Shown in pieces: positions 6,603 through 11,989 of a DNA stretch of 11,989 nucleotides. The first letter of the stretch is position 1. Every line of letters begins with the position of its first letter. The DNA lies in NCBI GenBank assembly GCA_030628245.1, contig DAOVRI010000039.1:1-11989 (forward strand), in the 5' to 3' direction. Below the pieces are notes generated by a model that saw only the letters and a list, made by a program, of their open reading frames with translations, was not told the origin of the DNA and did not search any database. Made by a program: the position numbers and the translations under genes. This DNA is from Dehalococcoidales bacterium (GTDB lineage Bacteria > Chloroflexota > Dehalococcoidia > Dehalococcoidales > RBG-16-60-22).

Positions 6603-6647
6603 ATGAAGGCGACTAAAGATGTTATAATCGGGTTAGAGGAAGCATGA
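6603..6647 (+). CDS. Possible 14-residue micro-ORF overlapping the MoaD start
   Basis: ATG at 6603, preceded by GGGAG at a spacing of about four bases, opens a 14-codon frame (MKATKDVIIGLEEA) whose TGA overlaps the MoaD-like ATG as ATGA. The arrangement would permit translational coupling, which would help because the Shine-Dalgarno nearest to the MoaD-like start is only 3-4 bases from it. It may instead be a chance frame or the remnant of a longer gene. Nothing about the peptide suggests a function. Confidence 0.25.
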   Translation: MKATKDVIIGLEEA

Positions 6648-6916
6648 GTATCGCGGTTAACATTCCCCCCTTTTTACAGACCCTTGCCGATGGTATGAAG
6701 CAGATAGACGTCAGCGGTGATACTGTAGGCGAGTGCCTCGACGAACTGGTTAAACGGTATCCCCGCTTGAAGGACCGAGTCTTTACCGGGGTCGGGAAGA
6801 TACACAAAGGTTTTAATATCTTTATTAACGGCGAGAGCGCTTCTCCCGATGTACTGGCCAAGCCGGTAGAGGACGGGGATATAATTCATATTGCGCATCC
6901 CATATTCGGGGGCTGA
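6644..6916 (+). CDS. MoaD/ThiS-family sulfur carrier protein
   Basis: A 90-residue beta-grasp (ubiquitin-like) protein ending exactly in Gly-Gly, the tail that is adenylated and then thiocarboxylated in MoaD and ThiS. The family pattern is visible. A hydrophobic N-terminal strand comes first. TVGECLDELVKRYP at 27-40 forms the helix. NIFINGE follows at 58-64, and the closing DGDIIHIAHPIFGG lies at 77-90, matching the usual end of MoaD. In molybdopterin synthase such a protein donates sulfur to make the dithiolene of the pterin cofactor. The next gene encodes a tungsten-type aldehyde oxidoreductase that needs this cofactor, and MoaD-like genes are commonly found beside such oxidoreductases. No MoaE partner is visible here. 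AGAGGA precedes the ATG closely. Confidence 0.88.
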   Translation: MSIAVNIPPFLQTLADGMKQIDVSGDTVGECLDELVKRYPRLKDRVFTGVGKIHKGFNIFINGESASPDVLAKPVEDGDIIHIAHPIFGG

Positions 6917-6932
6917 GAGAATACTGTAGAAA

Positions 6933-6961
6933 TAGATAATTTCGTGATTCATCATTATAAT
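6933..6961 (+). promoter_or_regulatory. Possible promoter of the aldehyde oxidoreductase gene
   Basis: A perfect TATAAT at 6956-6961 lies 17 bases after TAGATA at 6933-6938 (4 of 6 consensus bases). It falls in the 82-base gap between the MoaD-like and oxidoreductase genes. It would give a leader of about 30 bases with a strong GAGGAGGA ribosome site at 6987-6994. The gene could thus be expressed more strongly than its upstream partner. Confidence 0.4.
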
Positions 6962-6998
6962 AAATACAATTTAGAATATCTATACTGAGGAGGATAAC

Positions 6999-8858
6999 AT
7001 GACACTGAATACCGGTAGATTGCTCAGGGTAGACCTTTCCAGCGGAAAAGTATCCACGGAGACTATTCCAGAATCGATAACGGAGGACTTCGTTGGGGGG
7101 AGGGGGTACGGTATCAGTTATCTCTACCAGGAGTTAGCTCCCGGCATCGACCCCCTCGGTGAGAAAAACAAGCTGATGATGCTCAACGGCCCGCTGGCGG
7201 GTAACATGGCCCAGGCCGTTTCGCGCTGGATGGTGTGCACCAGGAGTCCTCTGACCGGCGCCTTCGCCCGCTCCGTATGCGGCGCCGACTTCGGGGCATG
7301 GCTGAAATTCGCCGGGTACGAACTCATTATTGTCGAGGGCAAAGCCGAGAAGCCTGTTTACGTCCACCTGACCGCCGATGGCTGTCAGATTCTCGATGCC
7401 GGTGAAATCTGGGGAAAAGACACCAAAGAAACGCAGGCATGGCTGACCCGGCAGTACGGCAGTAACACCCGGACGGCCTGTATCGGCCCGGCGGGTGAGA
7501 ACCTGGTAAAGTATGCGGCCATCGTCAGCGACCGCAGGACGGCCGGACGCTGCGGTACCGGCACCGTGATGGGCTCCAAGAATCTTAAGGCCATTGCCGT
7601 TACGGCTGAGCGCAAGATTCAGCTGGCCGACGCGGAAGCTTATGATAAGCTGGCCAGGGAGCAGGTTGATATTATCCGTAACAACAGGGGCTTCCAGAAC
7701 CATAAGGAGTGGGGCACCACCGCCACTCAGGATATTACCAACGCCATCGGGGTTTACCCGGTACAGAACTTCCGCTACGGGCAGCAGACCGACTACGAGA
7801 AAATTACCGGAGAGCAGTACCGTAAGCTGAGGACGGGCGACATGGGCTGCTATTCCTGTCCGGCGCGGTGCGGTAAAGTACATACCGTCACCTCTGGAGT
7901 TTACGCCGGGGCCCACAGCGAGGGGCCGGAGTACGAGACTATCTGGGCGTTTACCGGCCCGATAGAAAGCAACAGTATCGAGGCCAGCATAGCCGCCGAC
8001 CAGCTCTGCGACGATCTCGGGCTGGATACCATCAGCACCGGCGGCTGCATCGGCTTCGCCTATGAGCTTTACGAAAAGGGCCTGCTCAAGAAGTCGGACA
8101 CCGACGGCCTGGAGCTTATCTACGGCAGGCATGAGCCGATGATTACCCTCGTGAAAAAGATAGCCCGTCGCGAGGGTATCGGCGACCTTCTGGCCGAGGG
8201 TACCATGCGGGCGGCCGCTACCATCGGTAAGGGGGCCGAGGCCTATGCCATGCACGTCAAAGGGCTGGAGCTTCCCGCCTACGAGCCGAGGGGGGCTAAG
8301 TCCCAGGGCTATAACTACGTTACCGCCAATATCGGGGCCAACCACTGCTACGGATATGCCGCGCAGGATATTTTCGGGGTCCCCGAGCCCAGGCCGACCG
8401 ACCGCTTTTCCGAGGAAAACGCCGACGTGGTTATCTACAATCAGGACGGTACCGCCTTTAAGGAAACGGGGATTGTCTGCGGTTTTGCCGGCGGCTGGGG
8501 CTGGGTTCCCGACCTTTTCGGGAAGCTGCTGGCGGCGGCCAGGGGCATCGAGAGGTTCGCGGATAACGATTACCTTAATCAGGTGGGGGCGCGTATCTTC
8601 AACCTGGAACGGGCGTTTAACGTACGCGAGGGGTTCTATCGAAAGCAGGACACCCTGCCTGAGCGGATGCTCACCGAGCCGCTCCATACCAGGAAAGCCC
8701 CGGGAGAGGGGCAGATGGTCAGTCACCAGGACGAGTTCCTCGATGAATATTACAGCCTGCGCGGATGGACCAAGGAAGGCATACCTGACCCGGAGAAATT
8801 GAAGGAACTGGGGCTGGACTTCGCGCTGAAAGACATGACGAGAACTAAAACGAAATAG
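6999..8858 (+). CDS. Tungsten-type aldehyde:ferredoxin oxidoreductase
   Basis: A 619-residue cytosolic enzyme of the aldehyde ferredoxin oxidoreductase (AOR) family, using a bis-pterin tungsten or molybdenum centre and one 4Fe-4S cluster to interconvert aldehydes and carboxylates with ferredoxin. The N-terminal domain has FVGGRGYG at 31-38 and NGPLAG at 63-68. The cluster ligands are Cys284, Cys287, Cys291 and Cys494, nearly the positions known in Pyrococcus AOR (288, 291, 295, 494). GPEYET at 309-314 and GANHC at 446-450 hold the Glu and His regarded as catalytic in that enzyme. The length is normal (about 600-620) and nothing is missing. The start is ATG with GAGGAGGA five bases upstream. 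It follows the MoaD-like gene and is closed by a terminator. The family covers several aldehyde specificities and I cannot pick one. Confidence 0.95.
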   Translation: MTLNTGRLLRVDLSSGKVSTETIPESITEDFVGGRGYGISYLYQELAPGIDPLGEKNKLMMLNGPLAGNMAQAVSRWMVCTRSPLTGAFARSVCGADFGAWLKFAGYELIIVEGKAEKPVYVHLTADGCQILDAGEIWGKDTKETQAWLTRQYGSNTRTACIGPAGENLVKYAAIVSDRRTAGRCGTGTVMGSKNLKAIAVTAERKIQLADAEAYDKLAREQVDIIRNNRGFQNHKEWGTTATQDITNAIGVYPVQNFRYGQQTDYEKITGEQYRKLRTGDMGCYSCPARCGKVHTVTSGVYAGAHSEGPEYETIWAFTGPIESNSIEASIAADQLCDDLGLDTISTGGCIGFAYELYEKGLLKKSDTDGLELIYGRHEPMITLVKKIARREGIGDLLAEGTMRAAATIGKGAEAYAMHVKGLELPAYEPRGAKSQGYNYVTANIGANHCYGYAAQDIFGVPEPRPTDRFSEENADVVIYNQDGTAFKETGIVCGFAGGWGWVPDLFGKLLAAARGIERFADNDYLNQVGARIFNLERAFNVREGFYRKQDTLPERMLTEPLHTRKAPGEGQMVSHQDEFLDEYYSLRGWTKEGIPDPEKLKELGLDFALKDMTRTKTK

Positions 8859-8879
8859 CCGGATTATTATTTCTGGATA

Positions 8880-8910
8880 GGGGGGAGTGGTGACAACTTT
8901 CCCCTTTTTT
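8880..8910 (+). terminator. Rho-independent terminator after the aldehyde oxidoreductase gene
   Basis: GGGGGGAG (8880-8887) pairs with CTTTCCCC (8897-8904) over eight base pairs, two of them G-U, around a 9-base loop. A run of six T follows at 8905-8910. It lies 21 bases after the stop and separates the MoaD/AOR unit from the mutase operon. Confidence 0.8.
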
Positions 8911-8920
8911 CAGGAAAATC

Positions 8921-8949
8921 TGGTATCAGTGAGCATAAACGACTATAAT
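8921..8949 (+). promoter_or_regulatory. Promoter of the Fur / methylmalonyl-CoA mutase operon
   Basis: A perfect TATAAT -10 box lies at 8944-8949. The -35 region 17 bases upstream (TGGTAT, 8921-8926) is poor, so an activator may be needed or the -10 may act with little -35 contact. It follows directly on the terminator, as expected for the start of a new unit. I see no clear Fur-box inverted repeat over it. Confidence 0.45.
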
Positions 8950-8998
8950 AAGGGATGATAGACTCGAAACACACAGGTAGGTATTGGAGAACCATAAA

Positions 8999-9457
8999 GT
9001 GCATGATATGCGTGAGACAGGCAGCATATCCGACAGGCTAAGCGAGAAGGGATACCGGCTGACGCCCCAGCGGTTGATGATTCTCTCGGCCATGGAGAGC
9101 AGCCACGACCACATCAGCGCCGAGGAGATTTATGCCCAGGTAGCCGCCAAATACCCCAACGTCAATATCTCGACCGTCTACCGCACCCTGGAGCTGTTGA
9201 AGAAACTCGGCATGGTTTATGAAATTGACCTGGGGGAGGGACGCATACGGTATCACGCCGAGGGGAGCGGACACCATCATCACCTGGTCTGCCAGGACTG
9301 TGGGGACGTGGTTGATATCGATGAATCAGCCCTGTCTTCGCTCAAAGATATTCTTCTTCGCGATTATAACTTCCGCGCCGAGTTGAGGCATGTGGCTATC
9401 TTCGGATTCTGTGAGAAATGCCGTAAGAAACAATCGGGAGGGGGAGGCAAGAAGTAA
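8999..9457 (+). CDS. Fur-family metal/peroxide-responsive transcriptional regulator
   Basis: A 152-residue DNA-binding regulator of the Fur/PerR/Zur family. The winged helix-turn-helix lies at about 16-78, including RLTPQR at 20-25 and [12 protein letters not shown] at 56-67, the recognition helix. The dimerisation and metal domain carries a His-rich GHHHH at 91-95 and two CxxC pairs, Cys98/Cys101 and Cys138/Cys141, which form the structural zinc site. Whether it senses iron, zinc, manganese or peroxide cannot be settled by eye. I chose GTG 8999 because GGAGA stands eight bases before it. TTG 8984 (157 residues) and ATG 9008 (149 residues) are alternatives. The stop overlaps the mutase ATG as TAATG, so the two are surely co-transcribed. 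It may regulate this operon and itself, but no operator is evident. Confidence 0.93.
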   Translation: MHDMRETGSISDRLSEKGYRLTPQRLMILSAMESSHDHISAEEIYAQVAAKYPNVNISTVYRTLELLKKLGMVYEIDLGEGRIRYHAEGSGHHHHLVCQDCGDVVDIDESALSSLKDILLRDYNFRAELRHVAIFGFCEKCRKKQSGGGGKK

Positions 9458-11112
9458 TGCCCGGCAAGCGCAGGGAGAAGTGGGAAAAGGATGTCCTTGA
9501 GCCGACCATAAAGCGTTTCCCGGAAAGGCAGTCCGAATTCAGCCTTAACTCGGGCATTGAGATTCAGCCCTTGTATACTGCTGAAGACCTTCAGGGCATC
9601 GACACGGAAGATACGCCGGGTTATCCGGGCGAGTATCCCTTCGGGCGGGGCATTCAACCGACCATGTACCGGGGGCGTCTCTGGACGATGCGGCAGTACT
9701 CCGGCTTCGCTTCCGCCGAAGAATCGAACCGGCGCTACCGCTACCTGCTGGAGCAGGGACAGACCGGACTGAGCATCGCCTTCGACCTGCCCACCCAGAT
9801 TGGCTACGACTCCGATAGTCCCCTAGCGCGGGGCGAGGTGGGCAAGGTGGGCGTACCCATCGATACGCTGCGTGACATGGAAGTGCTCTTCCGTGAAATC
9901 CCGCTGGACAAGGTAAGCACCTCCATGACCATTAACGCCACCGCCCCGGTGATGCTGGCGATGTATATCGTCCTGGCCGGACGGCAGGGAGTGGACCCCA
10001 GGCAGCTTGACGGGACTATCCAGAATGACATCCTTAAAGAGTACATCGCCCGGGGCACATATATTTACCCTCCCGCCCCCTCCATGAGGCTGACCACCGA
10101 TATTTTCGAATATTGCAGTAAAAATCTCCCCCGCTGGAATACCATCAGCATCAGCGGCTACCATATCCGCGAGGCGGGAGCTACGGCGGTGCAGGAAATC
10201 GCCTTTACCCTGGCCGACGGCATCGCTTATGTCCGGGCGGCTATCGACCGGGGTCTGAACGTCGACGACTTTGCCGGACGACTTTCTTTCTTCTTCGACG
10301 CTCATAACAATCTTCTGGAAGAGGTGGCCAAGTTCCGGGCGGCCCGGATTCTCTGGGCCAGGATAATGAAGGAAAGATTCAATGCAAAAAACCCGCGGAG
10401 CTGTATGCTGCGCTTCCATACGCAGACGGCCGGCTGTTCTCTGACCGCCCAGCAGCCCTTCAATAATATCGTCAGGGTGGCCGTTCAGGCGCTGGCGGCC
10501 GTGCTCGGCGGCACGCAGTCGCTCCATACCAACTCCTACGACGAGGCTTACGCCACGCCTTCCGAAGAGGCGGTCACCACGGCTTTGCGCACGCAGCAAG
10601 TCCTGGCCTACGAGAGCGGCGTGGCCGATTCGGTCGACCCGCTTGGTGGGGCGTGGATGGTGGAGAGCCTGACGCGGGGTATGGTCGGGGCGGCGGAGAA
10701 GTATATCGCTAAGATAGATTCTCTGGGCGGGGCCCTGGCGGCCATCGGTAAAGGTTTCCAGCAGCGGGAAATCCAGGAAAGCTCCTACCGTTACCAGAAG
10801 GCGGTAGAAGCGGAAGAAAGAGTCATCGTGGGCGTAAACAAATTCGTCACGCCTTATTCAAAGATAGAAGGACTCCTCCGCGTTAATCCTGCGGAAGCCA
10901 AAAAGCAGGTAGCCGGGCTGAATAAGGTTAAGAAGGAGCGAGATTCCGTTGAAGTGGAAGCAGCTCTGGAAAACCTGAAGAAGGTTGCCCGGAGTTCTGA
11001 AAATACCATGCAGGCTTTCATTCGGTGCGTGGAAGCCTACGCCAGCGTGGGAGAAATCTGTGACGCCCTCCGCGAGGTATTCGGCGTGCAGAGGGAATCC
11101 CTCATTTTTTAG
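9457..11112 (+). CDS. Methylmalonyl-CoA mutase large (catalytic, N-terminal) subunit
   Basis: A 551-residue TIM-barrel subunit of adenosylcobalamin-dependent methylmalonyl-CoA mutase, which interconverts succinyl-CoA and (R)-methylmalonyl-CoA. It lacks the C-terminal B12-binding domain, which is encoded separately two genes on. Strong signatures are [13 protein letters not shown] at 108-120 and SISGYH at 231-236. Residues matching the Propionibacterium enzyme are Tyr81 (its Tyr89), Arg199 (Arg207) and His236 (His244). The first two bind the methylmalonyl carboxylate and are Phe and Gln in isobutyryl-CoA mutase, so methylmalonyl-CoA is the likely substrate. Spacing between these residues is identical to the reference as I remember it. 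It starts at an ATG overlapping the Fur stop by one base, with GGGAGGGGG upstream. The epimerase follows after 18 bases. Confidence 0.96.
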   Translation: MPGKRREKWEKDVLEPTIKRFPERQSEFSLNSGIEIQPLYTAEDLQGIDTEDTPGYPGEYPFGRGIQPTMYRGRLWTMRQYSGFASAEESNRRYRYLLEQGQTGLSIAFDLPTQIGYDSDSPLARGEVGKVGVPIDTLRDMEVLFREIPLDKVSTSMTINATAPVMLAMYIVLAGRQGVDPRQLDGTIQNDILKEYIARGTYIYPPAPSMRLTTDIFEYCSKNLPRWNTISISGYHIREAGATAVQEIAFTLADGIAYVRAAIDRGLNVDDFAGRLSFFFDAHNNLLEEVAKFRAARILWARIMKERFNAKNPRSCMLRFHTQTAGCSLTAQQPFNNIVRVAVQALAAVLGGTQSLHTNSYDEAYATPSEEAVTTALRTQQVLAYESGVADSVDPLGGAWMVESLTRGMVGAAEKYIAKIDSLGGALAAIGKGFQQREIQESSYRYQKAVEAEERVIVGVNKFVTPYSKIEGLLRVNPAEAKKQVAGLNKVKKERDSVEVEAALENLKKVARSSENTMQAFIRCVEAYASVGEICDALREVFGVQRESLIF

Positions 11113-11130
11113 AGTATTTCAGGAGAAATA

Positions 11131-11541
11131 ATGATAAAAAAGGTCCACCATATCGGTATCGCCGTTAATAATCTGAAAGAAAGCGTGGCCTTATTCGAGC
11201 GTCTGCTGGGGCTCAAGGCGCATATTGAGGAAGCGCCCTGCCAGAGGGTTACCGAGGCCGTTTTCAAGCTAGGCGAAGGGGTGGAAATCGACCTCCTTGA
11301 GCCGATGGGCCCCGATAGCGCCGTGGCCAAGTTCCTGGAAAAGCGCGGTGAAGGCCTCCATCATATCGCCCTGGAGGTGGATGACATTGATGCTGATTTA
11401 AATGAGATGGAAGGGAAGGGAGTCCAGCTTATCGATAAACAGGGGAGAGAAGGGGTGGCCGGGAAAATCGGTTTTCTGCATCCTAAATCATTCAACGGGG
11501 TGCTCGTCGAGCTTGTTCAGCCGGGAAAAGAGGGAGAGTAG
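11131..11541 (+). CDS. mce: Methylmalonyl-CoA epimerase
   Basis: A 136-residue protein of the vicinal oxygen chelate fold, interconverting the (S)- and (R)-epimers of methylmalonyl-CoA so that the mutase can use products of propionyl-CoA carboxylation. It has two paired beta-alpha-beta modules. The first begins with KVHHIGIAV at 4-12 and the second with GLHHIALEVDDI at 75-86. Probable metal ligands are His7, Glu57, His77 or His78, and Glu127 in VLVELVQP, matching the His/Gln-or-Glu/His/Glu set of the family. Length is normal. ATG is preceded by AGGAGAA. Its place between the two mutase subunit genes confirms the assignment over other glyoxalase-like proteins. Confidence 0.95.
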   Translation: MIKKVHHIGIAVNNLKESVALFERLLGLKAHIEEAPCQRVTEAVFKLGEGVEIDLLEPMGPDSAVAKFLEKRGEGLHHIALEVDDIDADLNEMEGKGVQLIDKQGREGVAGKIGFLHPKSFNGVLVELVQPGKEGE

Positions 11542-11547
11542 TTGAAT

Positions 11548-11943
11548 ATGAGTCGTAAGAAAATACGGGTGCTGGTAGCCAAGCCGGGACTGGACGGCCA
11601 TGACCGCGGTGCCAAGGTGGTGGCGCGTGCCCTGCGCGATGCCGGCATGGAGGTTATCTATACCGGTATCCGCCAGACTCCGGAGATGATTGTCCGGACG
11701 GCCCTCCAGGAAGACGTGGATGTTATCGGGCTGAGCTGTCTCTCCGGCGCCCATCTCGAGCTATTCTCGGAGGTCATGGAGGGGCTGGCGCAAAATGACA
11801 TGGCTAATGTCATCGTGGTGGCTGGCGGCATTATACCCGAGGACGATATCCCCGCGCTGGAGAAAATCGGCATCAAGGCCGTCTTCGGGCCGGGCACACG
11901 TACATCTGACATTGTCGACGCCATTAAAAAGCTCGTGGAGTAA
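11548..11943 (+). CDS. Methylmalonyl-CoA mutase small subunit (B12-binding domain)
   Basis: A 131-residue cobalamin-binding subunit corresponding to the C-terminal domain of single-chain mutases. It carries the signature DGHDRG at 16-21, in which His18 should be the lower axial cobalt ligand. SCLSGAH at 63-69 and GGIIPEDD at 93-100 contact the nucleotide tail in the family. It lacks the TIM barrel and must pair with the large subunit encoded at 9457-11112. I chose ATG 11548 because GGGAGAG ends nine bases before it. The in-frame TTG at 11542 lies too close to that site. It follows the epimerase stop by six bases. A MeaB/ArgK-type GTPase often follows such genes, and its presence beyond the window is only expected, not seen. 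Confidence 0.95.
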   Translation: MSRKKIRVLVAKPGLDGHDRGAKVVARALRDAGMEVIYTGIRQTPEMIVRTALQEDVDVIGLSCLSGAHLELFSEVMEGLAQNDMANVIVVAGGIIPEDDIPALEKIGIKAVFGPGTRTSDIVDAIKKLVE

Positions 11944-11989
11944 ACGAAGTAATCTTATCAAACTGGTTTTTTAGGTGAAGTAGAAAAAA

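Noticed and set aside
6623..6628. TATAAT as a promoter of the MoaD-like gene
   Set aside because: There is no -35-like hexamer 16-18 bases upstream, and the site is only 16 bases before the ATG.
7134..8726. A 530-codon open frame on the minus strand opposite the aldehyde oxidoreductase gene
   Set aside because: It is a shadow of a GC-biased gene. The plus-strand product is a full AOR with all four cluster cysteines, while the antisense product has low-complexity Gly/Ala/Val/Pro content and no recognisable motif.
9290..9430. The two CxxC pairs as evidence for specifically a zinc uptake (Zur) regulator
   Set aside because: The paired CxxC site is structural in many Fur, PerR and Zur proteins and does not tell the sensed metal.
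9823..10599. A 258-codon minus-strand frame opposite the mutase large subunit gene
   Set aside because: It lies wholly inside a well-conserved mutase coding region and shows no family motif. It is a codon-bias artefact.

Overview
The window (about 12 kb, moderate GC) looks like the chromosome of a strictly anaerobic, corrinoid-dependent bacterium. The evidence is two separate B12 systems, a tungsten/molybdenum-pterin aldehyde oxidoreductase, an Fe-S flavoenzyme of the trimethylamine dehydrogenase/dienoyl-CoA reductase family, good Shine-Dalgarno sites and bacterial -35/-10 promoters. A Dehalococcoidia-like Chloroflexota or a syntrophic Firmicute is my best guess. This is an inference from gene content, because there is no rRNA or other phylogenetic marker here.

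Layout. (1) Positions 1-2901, minus strand: an operon read right to left. It encodes a stand-alone MetH-type reactivation domain, then an MttB-family methyltransferase without pyrrolysine, then a cognate corrinoid protein. A strong ribosome binding site and GTG at the left edge show that at least one more gene follows. (2) Positions 2902-3533: a divergent intergenic region of about 630 bases with a promoter for the rightward gene, a GC-rich hairpin and a short direct repeat. (3) Positions 3534-5627, plus strand: an FMN/4Fe-4S/FAD oxidoreductase with an altered active-site motif. (4) Positions 5679-6566: a multi-pass membrane protein with an HELGH zinc-peptidase motif. (5) Positions 6644-8858: a MoaD/ThiS-like protein and a tungsten-type aldehyde:ferredoxin oxidoreductase, closed by a rho-independent terminator. 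(6) Positions 8999-11943: an operon of a Fur-family regulator, methylmalonyl-CoA mutase large subunit, methylmalonyl-CoA epimerase and the separate B12-binding mutase subunit.

How the parts may work together. The left operon would move a methyl group from a quaternary amine or similar methylated compound to the corrinoid protein. The MetH-like domain may rescue the cobalt using SAM, in place of the RamA-type ferredoxin activator usual in such systems. The right operon interconverts succinyl-CoA and methylmalonyl-CoA (propionate metabolism). The aldehyde oxidoreductase handles aldehyde/acid redox with ferredoxin. All these functions depend on cobalamin, Fe-S or pterin cofactors, and a Fur-type metal/redox regulator sits at the head of the mutase operon. 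I see no mobile element, CRISPR array, tRNA or rRNA.
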